18,639 nt of DNA from Candidatus Latescibacterota bacterium (GCA_003529325.1 DPVW01000502.1:24021-42659); one strand, 5' to 3'. Shown: positions 9,237 through 16,872, numbered from the stretch's first letter. Made by a program: numbers and translations. The notes: generated by a model not told the origin, from the sequence alone.

Positions 9237-10447
9237 CGCGCCCGCTCCAGATCGGCGAGGATCTCTCTGGCGATGCGGGCGCGGTTCTGCAGGTCCTCGT
9301 TTCCGGGGGCGTGGCGCAAACCGTGCTCGAAGGTCTCCACAGCGGCACTCACCTGTTTCAGGCGCATGTAGCTGTTGCCCAGAGAGCGGTAGGCGATGAC
9401 GTAGGTCGAGTCGGCGCGCAGGGCACGACGGAACAGCCCCATGGCTTCTCTGAGGCGGCCCTGACGCAGCTGCAGGTTCCCGAGGTTGTGATACGCAGGA
9501 GCGAAGTTGGAGTCGCGCAACACGGCCTGGATGTAGCGCCGGCGGGCTTTCTCCCGCTCCCCCCGCTCGCTGTGGATGAGGGCCATGTTGTGAAACAGTC
9601 CGGCCTCCCCGGGCGACTGCAGAATCGAGGTCTCGAGGCTGTAGAGCCGGCGTTCCTGGTCGTCGAGCCGGCGGAAGATCTCGAGCTGTTCGCCGCCCTC
9701 CTGACGCCGACCGCTGCGCAGGTAGGTATTGCCCAGGTTGAAATGAGCTCGGGCATACAGGGGATCGAGCCGTACTGCAGATTCCAGTTCGACGAGGGCG
9801 GCATCGAATTGCCGTCTCTTGTAGTGGACAAACCCCAGGCCGTCACGGAAGCGCGCGTCGGTGGAGTCGGTGGCGATGGCGCCGCGGAAGGCTCTCTCGG
9901 CGGCATCGAGTTCGTTCTGTTTCATCAATGCCTGCCCGAGATCGAACCAGGCCTCGCCGAAGGTGGTATCGGCCTCTGTGGCTCGCCGGTAGGCGCCGGC
10001 GGCTTCATCATACTTTCCCTCGCGAAACCGCAGTTTGCCGAGAATGCGATGGGCCGAGGCCAGTTCCGGATCGTTGTCGAGGGCGGTCTTCAACTCCGCC
10101 TCGGCGGTGGGCAGGCGATCCAGCCGCGTCAGCAACACGGCCAGGTCGACCCTGGCCTCGCCATCACCAGGACTCAGGCGTAGGGCATGCCTGAAGGCGT
10201 CCACCGCCGGAGACAGTTGCTCATCGGCGGCCAGGGCACGTGCAAGGCGGAGGCGCAGGCCCGCCGATTCAGGGATTTCGGCGAGAGCCTGTCGGAGCTC
10301 CGCGATGGCCTCCGGGTAGCGGTTGGCCGACATCAACTGCTCGATGCGTGTGACCTGAGCCGAAGGCGCCGGCGGCTCGGAGGTATGGCACCACCCGAGA
10401 CCGGCCACCGTCAGCAGGGCGGCAAGCAGCGGACCGCCGGCGTTCAC
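9233..10447 (-). CDS. Exported tetratricopeptide-repeat (TPR) protein
   Basis: A 404-residue protein starting at GTG 10447, nine bases after the stop of the PLP-enzyme gene, with no clear Shine-Dalgarno. The N-terminus is hydrophobic (PLLAALLTVAGLGWC) and reads as a signal peptide. A Cys follows, but Trp just before it makes a standard lipobox unlikely. From about residue 33 to the end are roughly ten 34-residue TPR units. Examples are YPEAIAELRQALAEIPES, YDEAAGAYRRATEADT and LREAMGLFRRALRADS. TPR arrays form superhelical protein-binding scaffolds. The stop overlaps the start of the first CRTAC1-type gene (GTGA at 9233-9236), suggesting coupled translation and a shared complex on the periplasmic or outer face. 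No enzyme motif is present. Confidence 0.9.
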   Translation of the reverse strand: MNAGGPLLAALLTVAGLGWCHTSEPPAPSAQVTRIEQLMSANRYPEAIAELRQALAEIPESAGLRLRLARALAADEQLSPAVDAFRHALRLSPGDGEARVDLAVLLTRLDRLPTAEAELKTALDNDPELASAHRILGKLRFREGKYDEAAGAYRRATEADTTFGEAWFDLGQALMKQNELDAAERAFRGAIATDSTDARFRDGLGFVHYKRRQFDAALVELESAVRLDPLYARAHFNLGNTYLRSGRRQEGGEQLEIFRRLDDQERRLYSLETSILQSPGEAGLFHNMALIHSERGEREKARRRYIQAVLRDSNFAPAYHNLGNLQLRQGRLREAMGLFRRALRADSTYVIAYRSLGNSYMRLKQVSAAVETFEHGLRHAPGNEDLQNRARIAREILADLERAR

Positions 10448-10456
10448 GTCAGCAAC

Positions 10457-11587
10457 TCACGACCGGCCGAGGGACTGCTTCACGGCGGCGGCGATGGCCG
10501 GCTCGTCGCCGTTCTGCACTGTGTGCATACCGAAGGAGATCGAATCCCCTTCGGCGTATGCCCAGATGGCGGGGTCACCCCGGCGCAGTCGGTCCGCCAG
10601 GGCCGGGCCGTCCATGCCAACCTCGGTGAGTCGCAGGCGCAAACCTGTGACGTGATCCCCCTCAGGGGGGCTCAACTCGGTTCCGGCAAGGTCGCGCAGC
10701 AGGTCGCGCAGCAACCGCCCACGACGGCTTGCGGCTTCGTCGCGTTCGTCCTGCGACGCCGGGTCCAGCCATTCCCGCAACGCCGTCACGACGCCGACGA
10801 CCTCCTGGCGATCGATCTTCATCGGTCGACCGTATCCAGGCAGTTCGCGCCGCTCAAAGGCGGCGAAGGTATGGTCCCGCGCCGCCTCCACCAGATCGCG
10901 TCGGCCACACAGCAGGCCGGAGGAGTTGGGAGCGCCGAAATACTTGGCGCCGAAACCGATGAGGTCAGCGCCACAGGTGGCGATCTGGCGGAAGTGTTCG
11001 ATGGGCGAGACCTGGTAGGCGGCATCGGCGATCACCGGGATTCCCGCGTCGTGGGCAATGGCGAGTACATCCGCCAAGGGCAGGAAACCCTCCTGTGGAC
11101 CGCCGAGCACGGGGTACAGGACCGCTGCCGTGGATGCGCCCAGGCTTGCTTCGAGATCCTCTGCGGTACAACTGTTCGCCGAACCCGCGGCGACCAGGCG
11201 AACCCCTGCCATGCGGACGACACGCTCGTATTTGTACTGCTGGGGAGCCTGGATCACGACCTCCCCCTTCAGGCCACTCGTGTCGGGCAACTGAGCCATG
11301 AGTTCCGGGTCATCGCCGGCGACACAGGCCGCCGTACTCAGCAGCAGAGCGGCGGCGCACCCCGGAGTCACCATGGCCGCCTCGCAGCCCAGAAGATCAG
11401 CAACGACACGCCCGGAGCCCTGCAACAGCTGGTCCATGTCGACGTAATACCGACCCGCCTCCGTCATGGCTGCTCGTACCGTCGGCGATGGGGAGGAACC
11501 ACCGAGCATGGTCAGATTGCCCATGGCGTTGATGACTGGCACGGCACCCAGGTCGGTATAGAGGGAGCGAGCCCGTTCAGTATCCAT
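10457..11587 (-). CDS. SelA-like PLP-dependent enzyme (aminotransferase class V fold)
   Basis: A 376-residue cytoplasmic enzyme. The start is ATG 11587 because GGAGA sits 7 bases upstream and MDTERARSLYTDLGAVPVIN matches the usual beginning of SelA-type proteins. An in-frame ATG at 11605 overlaps the SppA stop as ATGA and is the alternative. Family features are INAMGNLTMLGG near the N-terminus, a small-residue cluster (VTPGCAAALLLSTAACVAG), and the pyridoxal phosphate lysine K215 in DLIGFGAKYFGAPNSSGLLC. The family includes selenocysteine synthase and D-glucosaminate-6-phosphate ammonia-lyase, and many uncharacterised amino-acid or amino-sugar lyases. The length is shorter than true SelA (about 460), and no selenocysteine genes are nearby, so a metabolic lyase or aminotransferase is more likely. 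The substrate is unknown. Confidence 0.88.
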   Translation of the reverse strand: MDTERARSLYTDLGAVPVINAMGNLTMLGGSSPSPTVRAAMTEAGRYYVDMDQLLQGSGRVVADLLGCEAAMVTPGCAAALLLSTAACVAGDDPELMAQLPDTSGLKGEVVIQAPQQYKYERVVRMAGVRLVAAGSANSCTAEDLEASLGASTAAVLYPVLGGPQEGFLPLADVLAIAHDAGIPVIADAAYQVSPIEHFRQIATCGADLIGFGAKYFGAPNSSGLLCGRRDLVEAARDHTFAAFERRELPGYGRPMKIDRQEVVGVVTALREWLDPASQDERDEAASRRGRLLRDLLRDLAGTELSPPEGDHVTGLRLRLTEVGMDGPALADRLRRGDPAIWAYAEGDSISFGMHTVQNGDEPAIAAAVKQSLGRS

Positions 11588-11594
11588 TGGTATT

Positions 11595-11599
11595 TCTCC
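11595..11599 (-). promoter_or_regulatory. Shine-Dalgarno site fixing the SelA-like enzyme start
   Basis: GGAGA on the minus strand, 7 bases before ATG 11587. It lies just beyond the SppA stop (11602-11604) and favours this start over the ATGA-overlapping ATG at 11605. Confidence 0.6.
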
Positions 11600-11601
11600 A
11601 G

Positions 11602-14058
11602 TCATGGTCCCAGATCCAGTGCAGGGGCGATCTGGTCGAGCATGGGTTCCGGCAACAGCACAAGGGGCTGGCCATTGTGGTCGAGACGGAATTGCAGCCA
11701 GGAGTACCAAGTTGGCATCCGCGCCTGTGCCTGCGGCGCGATACCCGCCCGTATCATGCCCGGCCAGTCACGGAAGGAAAACCAGCCCAATCGGGGCCAT
11801 TCGACGATACGAAGGGCTCGGTCCGCGCCGATGCCGGCATGGGTGCGGGCCAGTTGAATCGCTGTTTCCAATCCACCCAAGGTATCGACGAGCCCCTTCT
11901 CGACAGCAGCGGTAGCAGCCCAGACACGACCCCGGGCGACACTGTCGATCTGCGCTGGTGTCCGCTTACGTGCGGCGGCAACGCGGGCGACGAAGTCATC
12001 GTAGAGTGCACTCACCACGTGGTCCTTACGTTGCACTTCCTCGTCGGTGAGGGCTCGTTCCGGTAGCCGTATGCCGAGAAAAGGCAGTGGCAGCCCGAGA
12101 CCGAGGTCGGCGTGGTCGCCGATCTGCACGTGATCGAGGGTGAGGCCCAGGCGCTCGCGGAAGCCCTGGTTGTAGAGCCAGCCACTGATAACGCCGATGC
12201 TTCCCGTGATCGTTGCCGGCGTGGCGACGATGGCATCGCTGTGCATCGAGATCCAATAACCACCTGAGGCGGCGAGCCGTCCCTGGGAGACGATGACCGG
12301 TTTGCGCGCCCGGCTGTCGCGCATGGCATCGGCAACGATATCGGAGGCCAGCACATCTCCCCCGGGGGAGTCGACGCGCAGGACAATGGCGTTTATACGC
12401 GAATCCTTTCCCAGTTCGCGGAGTTCATTTGCCAGGTCGCGGGCTCTGATGCCACTGTCCATGGCGCAGACACCGAGGGCGTAGACGACGGCCACCGTCG
12501 GTGCCGGGCCCCAATCCCGGGACACGGGGCTTGTCAGGGACGCCGTCCGCACGAGGCCACCTGGTCCGCCCTGTTGCGCCACGATCCGTTCGACCATGTC
12601 CCAGCGACCGATGGTATCCACCAGACCCGAGGCGACCGCTTCGAATGGCAGCAGGGCGGTAACGTCATTGACGAGGCTGTCAAACGTTGTCGCCGTGAGG
12701 CCGCGACTGGTGGTGATGTCATGTCGGGAACGGCCATAGTCATCGGCGAGCAGAGCCTGCCACTGCTCGCGATCGCGGGCCGACATGCCGGTGCGATTCA
12801 CCGCTTCCAATGCGGACTTGTATTCGTGGTAGCGCCACTCCTGGCTGCCGATCCCCAGTTTGTCGAGTGCACCACGCAGGTAGACCTGGCCGGCGGCGAC
12901 ACCCTGCAGCATCAGCAGGCCTGTTGGATCGAGAACGACATGATCCGCCACCGATGCGAGGTGGTAGCGTCGCAGATCGGCACGATCGATATAGATGATG
13001 ACGGTCCGTCCTGCGTCGCGCAGGTTCTGTAGCCGTTGCCGTAGCTCCCAGGACATGGCGGCATCGAGACGCAGGCCCGAAAGGTTGAGCGCGACACCTG
13101 ACAGAGATGGATCCTGCTCGACACGGCGCAGTATCTGCAGCAAATCGAGAAGGGAGCGGCCGTCATCGAACAACGAGTAGGCACGATGACGGACGGTGCC
13201 GTTCAGGTCGAGTTGCAGAAACCGGGGGCGCCGCTGTCGTAGGGGCGAGAAAAGATCTCCCCGATGGGGACCGAGGCGGATCAGGTGCAGACTGCGACTA
13301 CGATGGTGATCCTCGTCACCCCGCTCGCGGCGGCCCTGCGTCCACAATCCGGCACGACCAAATTCGAATCTCAACCCGAGGCTGACCGTGCGCTCGTCCA
13401 GATACCGTCCCGTAATGTTGAGTCCAGGTCCCAACTGTGCGTCGACACCGACACTCCAGAATGTGTCATCACCGGTATCCCAGCCTCGAGCGCCTTCGGC
13501 AAACAAGCTCAGACGTGGCGACTCGAAGGGCCGCCAACCGATATCGACGGCAAGTTCCCGCGCGTCGAAGTCAGTATTCGATGTCCAGGTCGCGCCAAGG
13601 GACCAGGCTCGATTGGGTTGCAGGATGGTGCCGGCGACCCACACGGGATCGGGTGCGCCAGTTCCCGAGGACCAGCCCCATGCGAGTCCCGCACTGGAAG
13701 CGCCGTCACCACCACCGATCCCTAGGCGATACTCGCTGAAGTCGATGCCCGCCGCCCCGTGGCGGCGAACGGTGCCGAAACCGATGTGTGGCAGGGCCCA
13801 ATACAGCCCCCAATCGTTGACAATCCTCGATCCACCGCGCTGTGTCGACCAGGCGATGGCGCTCTCCGACGAGGCGAGCCGACCGAGTCGGGCGGGATTT
13901 ACGTAACCCAGCAATCCTGCTGGACCCACACCGGGCGGTGTCGGCATGAACTGTGTACGTGCCGCATAGGGTGTGAACTGCGCCAAGACCTGGGCGGCTG
14001 TCAACAACAGCAGGGGGACCGTCCACCACTTGGCGGCGCACCGATCCGCCCCCATCAT
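11602..14058 (-). CDS. sppA: SppA-type S49 peptidase with an extra N-terminal beta-strand-rich domain
   Basis: This 818-residue protein starts at ATG 14058, overlapping the upstream stop as ATGA; a second ATG follows at 14055. Residues 1-26 are a signal peptide ending in AQVLA. Residues 27 to about 240 consist of short amphipathic beta-strands and Gly/Trp/aromatic patches (GYVNPARLGRLASSESAIAW near the start, SLGLRFEFGRAGLW near the end), resembling outer-membrane barrel proteins of the PorV/UPF0164 sort. The remainder is a two-lobed 67K-type SppA. The catalytic lysine is K414 in HEYKSALEAVN and the nucleophile is S598 in LAASGGYWIS, 184 residues apart (200 in E. coli SppA). Oxyanion and core motifs RVDSPGGDVLAS and ITGSIGVISGW are also present. 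It should cut residual signal peptides or membrane proteins. The E. coli enzyme is 618 residues and membrane-anchored, so this fusion and its location are unusual. Confidence 0.92.
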   Translation of the reverse strand: MMGADRCAAKWWTVPLLLLTAAQVLAQFTPYAARTQFMPTPPGVGPAGLLGYVNPARLGRLASSESAIAWSTQRGGSRIVNDWGLYWALPHIGFGTVRRHGAAGIDFSEYRLGIGGGDGASSAGLAWGWSSGTGAPDPVWVAGTILQPNRAWSLGATWTSNTDFDARELAVDIGWRPFESPRLSLFAEGARGWDTGDDTFWSVGVDAQLGPGLNITGRYLDERTVSLGLRFEFGRAGLWTQGRRERGDEDHHRSRSLHLIRLGPHRGDLFSPLRQRRPRFLQLDLNGTVRHRAYSLFDDGRSLLDLLQILRRVEQDPSLSGVALNLSGLRLDAAMSWELRQRLQNLRDAGRTVIIYIDRADLRRYHLASVADHVVLDPTGLLMLQGVAAGQVYLRGALDKLGIGSQEWRYHEYKSALEAVNRTGMSARDREQWQALLADDYGRSRHDITTSRGLTATTFDSLVNDVTALLPFEAVASGLVDTIGRWDMVERIVAQQGGPGGLVRTASLTSPVSRDWGPAPTVAVVYALGVCAMDSGIRARDLANELRELGKDSRINAIVLRVDSPGGDVLASDIVADAMRDSRARKPVIVSQGRLAASGGYWISMHSDAIVATPATITGSIGVISGWLYNQGFRERLGLTLDHVQIGDHADLGLGLPLPFLGIRLPERALTDEEVQRKDHVVSALYDDFVARVAAARKRTPAQIDSVARGRVWAATAAVEKGLVDTLGGLETAIQLARTHAGIGADRALRIVEWPRLGWFSFRDWPGMIRAGIAPQAQARMPTWYSWLQFRLDHNGQPLVLLPEPMLDQIAPALDLGP

Positions 14059-14699
14059 CGGCTCTCAGACAAGGCGCTACCCGGGTCCAGAAAGTAGGAC
14101 AGGTCCCCCGATCCTTCGCGCAGGATCTCGACTTCGTCATCGATGAGGGAGATGACGCTGGAAGGCGCCACGGGGAGTTCGCCACACTCGAGAATGATGT
14201 CCACATGGGCGCCGAGTTCTTCCTCGAGCAGGAAGGGGTCGGTGATGGCGTCCTGCTCCGAACGATTGGCGCTGGTGCTGAGCAGGGGGCGATTGAGTTG
14301 AGCTACCAGACTGGTGGAGACATTGTGATCCGGGATGCGAATTCCCACCGTCTTCTGGCGGCTACGCAATAGCTTCGGTGTCTCCTTCGTTGCCGGCAGG
14401 ACAAAGGTGTAGGCGCCGGGCAGCAGTCGCCGCAGGATCCGGTAGGCGAAGTTTGACACCTGGGCGTAACGGCTGATATCGTTGAGATCAGCGCAGACGA
14501 AGGACATCGGCTTGCGCGGGTCCCGTCCCTTGATCCGCTGGATCCGTTCCACCGCCGCCTTGCAGGTGATGTCGCAGCCCAGACCGTAGACCGTGTCGGT
14601 GGGGTAGACGATGACACCGCCATCGCTGAGCGCCTCCACGGCTCGTTTGATCGGTCGCATCTTCAGATCCCCTGGATCGATATGCAGCACGTCGGCCAT
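14055..14699 (-). CDS. YciO-like YrdC-domain protein, probable threonylcarbamoyl-AMP synthase
   Basis: A 214-residue cytoplasmic protein. The start at ATG 14699 gives the usual family length and follows a GGGAGG site at 14711-14716; the frame is open upstream, but that part overlaps the creatininase gene. Residues 31-43 (VYPTDTVYGLGCD), 93-102 (LPGAYTFVLP) and 118-125 (VGIRIPDH) are YrdC/Sua5 fold motifs. The overall layout, ending ISLIDDEVEILREGSGD, is closest to YciO. TsaC enzymes use a Lys-Arg-Ser-Asn quartet, and all four are here: K57 and R59 in KGRDPRKP, S143 and N145 in STSANRS. E. coli YciO, as I recall it, lacks this set. The reaction would be ATP, threonine and bicarbonate to threonylcarbamoyl-AMP for tRNA t6A at position 37. 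Whether it is the main t6A enzyme here is unknown. Confidence 0.88.
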   Translation of the reverse strand: MADVLHIDPGDLKMRPIKRAVEALSDGGVIVYPTDTVYGLGCDITCKAAVERIQRIKGRDPRKPMSFVCADLNDISRYAQVSNFAYRILRRLLPGAYTFVLPATKETPKLLRSRQKTVGIRIPDHNVSTSLVAQLNRPLLSTSANRSEQDAITDPFLLEEELGAHVDIILECGELPVAPSSVISLIDDEVEILREGSGDLSYFLDPGSALSESR

Positions 14700-14706
14700 G
14701 CGTCGC

Positions 14707-15432
14707 TCACCCTCCCAAATGGGCGATCCACGCATCGACAACAGCATCGACCATGGCTTGCCCGTGTTCAACGTTGGCCGTCCAGCTGTTCTTTGCTTCG
14801 TTCTGGCGGCAGTACCAGGGCGCCTCCTCCAGGTCCAGGCGATCCTGCTCCACGAGTTCGGGGCGCGTCGCCATCAGGAAGGAGGTCTCGTTGTAGCCTG
14901 CATGGTCGCCACCGGCGGGAGGAGAGGCGGCTGGCAGGATCATCGGTTGCACGTCGATGGCACCCCACCGGACCTCGTCCTTCAGCTTGACATCACCCCA
15001 CCAACCGCGCGGATGACCGGCCTTTAGAGCAGACTCGAAAGCCAACTCGGCAGCGGCCTTTTTGAAGGCCAGTGCCAGCGGTGCATTCATGCCCTGATGC
15101 ATGATGGGCACGTAGATACGCCGGAATCCCATCTGCAGGAAGTTGCTGAGGATCGACTTGACGAAGGCGCCGTGGGCGTCGTAATCGGGATCGATCGTAC
15201 CCTCTTCGGGACCCCCGAGAGCATACCCGGTGGGACCAAAGTCAAAGGGGGGTGCGATGATGACATCCAGTCGCTGTGCGATGCGTGCACAGATCTCTTC
15301 GACGATAATCGTGTCGTGACCGATTGCCATATGAGGGCCATGGGTCTCGACACAACCGGTGGGTACCAGCAGGGGCCAATTCTCAGCTACGGCGTGGCGC
15401 AGTTGGTAGGGACGCAGATGCTTCAGGTGCAT
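14707..15432 (-). CDS. Creatininase-family amidohydrolase, divergent
   Basis: A 241-residue protein. ATG 15432 is chosen because GGAGAGAG lies 8 bases upstream and the length suits the family; the longer open frame to 15561 runs into the broken porin gene. The metal-binding start of the family is clear: TGCVETHGPHMAIGHDT contributes E29, H31 and D40, followed by GPEEGTIDPDYDAHG. The second metal loop, usually NGHGGN or similar, reads PIMHQGMNAP, keeping H112 but not the glycine-rich pattern. DHAGYNETSFLMA supplies E182 late in the chain. Family members hydrolyse cyclic amides or related C-N bonds using two metal ions (creatininase, formamide-type deformylases, the MftE peptidase). The substrate here is unknown. 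It is the first gene of the eight-gene minus-strand operon, 7 bases ahead of the YciO-like gene. Confidence 0.87.
   Translation of the reverse strand: MHLKHLRPYQLRHAVAENWPLLVPTGCVETHGPHMAIGHDTIIVEEICARIAQRLDVIIAPPFDFGPTGYALGGPEEGTIDPDYDAHGAFVKSILSNFLQMGFRRIYVPIMHQGMNAPLALAFKKAAAELAFESALKAGHPRGWWGDVKLKDEVRWGAIDVQPMILPAASPPAGGDHAGYNETSFLMATRPELVEQDRLDLEEAPWYCRQNEAKNSWTANVEHGQAMVDAVVDAWIAHLGG
14711..14716 (-). promoter_or_regulatory. Shine-Dalgarno site for the YciO-like gene
   Basis: GGGAGG on the minus strand within the last codons of the creatininase gene, with about 11 bases to ATG 14699. The spacing is slightly long, but no other start near the beginning of the YrdC domain has a comparable site. 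Confidence 0.5.
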
Positions 15433-15440
15433 GGCGTTCA

Positions 15441-15448
15441 CTCTCTCC
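15441..15448 (-). promoter_or_regulatory. Shine-Dalgarno site for the creatininase gene
   Basis: GGAGAGAG on the minus strand, 8 bases before ATG 15432. It decides the start against the longer open frame reaching 15561. Confidence 0.6.
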
Positions 15449-15477
15449 ACAGGAACCGGGTGACTGAGGCCGAAGAG

Positions 15478-15483
15478 TTTATA
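15478..15483 (-). promoter_or_regulatory. Possible -10 element of the eight-gene operon promoter
   Basis: TATAAA on the minus strand, 45 bases ahead of the creatininase ATG, in the only non-coding stretch upstream of the operon (15433-15517). No good -35 hexamer is seen at the expected 16-18 base spacing, so the assignment is weak. Confidence 0.25.
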
Positions 15484-15517
15484 CAGAACGAAAGCGTCCG
15501 GCCAGTTCAGAATTTTG

Positions 15518-16090
15518 TCAGAACTTGAACAGAGCCGTGACCCGTGCCTGTGAGTGTGCATCGGGTCCGTCGGGAAGCAGGATGTAAAGATTCGGCAAAA
15601 TGTGTATATCCTGCGCAGCAGCCCAGTCGATCGTTGACAGCATCGAGCCGGGCAAAACCTCGCCAGTCCGAAGTTACCGGTAAAGAGGCAAAGGCTGACA
15701 GTCCCATGCGGGTTTTGTCTTCCCCCGCATCGGTCACAGCCGCCTCGCGGTCGACGAAGCTCTTGAGTGTGACACTGTCGTCACCCGGTATCATGTCGAT
15801 GTCGCCATATAACTCGAGTTGGTTGCCCGCACCAGGCTGAAACTGGACGGAGGCATACAATTTCTTGCCATTGTCCCGTTCCGGCCGTTGTCCGGGGCCA
15901 TTGGCGATCATGAGGTGATACGAAGCGCCTCCGGTCTTGCCTTTGAGGCCCAGGCCGATGTAGAGGTCGCCACCAAGGACCCCATTCCACTTGAGATACG
16001 CGTGCTTGACGAAAGGCTGCATCTTGCTAGTCGAGCCAAAACCGGCATCATCCGCTTCGAGGCGAAAGCGCAGGTCGAAGCGCTCGGATC
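15518..16090 (-). pseudogene. Porin remnant, truncated at its N-terminus, with internal deletion and frameshift
   Basis: Reading right to left from about 16090, the frame gives FDLRFRLEADD, FVKHAYLKWN, YHLMIANGPGQRPERDN, QLELYGDIDMIPG and DWRGFARLDAVND, the style of anion or phosphate-selective porins. Near 15610-15630 the frame is lost, and that frame runs on into nonsense to 15507. In another minus frame, from 15610 to the stop at 15518-15520, it resumes as DIHILPNLYILLPDGPDAHS and ends QARVTALFKF. A terminal Phe of this kind is the classic outer-membrane barrel end, which confirms a frameshift. Near 15957 DLYIGL runs directly into GLGLKGKTGG, where related porins have several dozen residues between (family knowledge), so an in-frame deletion is likely. 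No start or signal peptide remains; the right edge butts against an HDOD remnant. The left boundary is firm, the right approximate. Confidence 0.75.
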
Positions 16091-16872
16091 CGGGCAGCGA
16101 TCTGAAGGAATGGATCGAAGTTATCAGCGTCGATCCGCTCACCTGTGCGACGATCATGCGGCAGGCGAATTCGGTGAATTATGGGTTCAAGTCCGAGATC
16201 TCAGAGATCGACCGCGCCGTCATTCTGTTGGGCAAGAATGTCGTTGTTGGTCTGGTCGCCAGCGCCTCGGTACGGACCACGTTGGCGGCGATTGCGGAGA
16301 AGGGTTTCCGCCTCGACGAGTTGTGGCTGCACAATCTCGCCGTTGGTTTCGCCGCCCATATCCTGTCCCACCCCCTCGATGGGGAGGTGGAGGGAATGGG
16401 AAGTATCGACAGTCTCGGTCTGAGAGTCGAGTCCCTTGACGTGTTGAAACAGATCAACCTGCCGAAGAGGCTGGCTCTTGATTACGGGCGCGTCAATGCC
16501 ATGGCTGCCGGTTCACTGCATGACATCGGCAAGGGTGTGATGGTTTCCGCCTATCCGGGGATATACCCACTGCTGCTCGTTAGAGTTGGAGAAGCGGCGT
16601 TGGATGGTGCCCATGTTGGCGGCGGAGCGTGAGGTCGCCGGTGACATCCTGGTGCGCAAGTGGGAGATGACGGGTCAACTGGGTGATTCGGTGTTGGCAC
16701 ATCACGCGCCGGATATCGATGACGGCGTGTCCTTTCTCGTCGGCGTTGCTGATGTCATCGGCCAGATCCTGTATCCTTCCCCAGAGCGGGTGCCTATCCA
16801 CTTGCCAGGGCCCTGGAGGACGAAGACTGGGAGCCGGCGCGAGTTGGCTTCTTAGCCTTTCATCCCTGTTAG
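16090..16872 (+). pseudogene. HDOD-domain protein remnant, N-terminally truncated, with two compensating frameshifts
   Basis: From about 16090 the plus strand reads WIEVISVDPLTCATIMRQAN, then AVILLGKNVVVGLV, LWLHNLAVGFAAHIL and SLHDIGKGVMVSAYP. These are typical of HDOD domains, which are HD-like regulatory or signalling modules usually lacking enzyme activity. At 16581-16583 the frame shifts: dropping one A gives LLLVELEKRRWMVPMLAAER, then DILVRKWEMTGQLGDSVLAH, typical of the end of the domain. Between 16775 and 16790 it shifts back to the first frame (GAYPLARALEDEDWEPARVG) and stops at 16870-16872, overlapping the convergent permease gene by 21 bases. The normal start of HDOD proteins (the first helices before ISVDP) is missing; an ATG at 15991 lies in porin sequence. 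It may be genuine decay or uncorrected sequencing errors combined with a deletion. Confidence 0.75.

Noticed and set aside
10330..10447. Lipoprotein signal on the TPR protein
   Set aside because: The Cys after the hydrophobic stretch is preceded by Trp (LGWC), which does not fit the lipobox.
10457..11587. True selenocysteine synthase (selA)
   Set aside because: The protein is shorter than SelA, and no selB, selD or tRNA-Sec is visible nearby. The family also contains many enzymes unrelated to selenium.
10187..11857. A 556-codon plus-strand open frame
   Set aside because: It is antisense across the TPR gene start, the whole PLP-enzyme gene and the end of the SppA gene. No recognisable motif; a product of GC-rich codon use.
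15991..16090. ATG at 15991 as the start of the HDOD gene
   Set aside because: The stretch from 15991 to about 16090 is antisense to porin sequence and has no HDOD similarity; the frame is open by chance.
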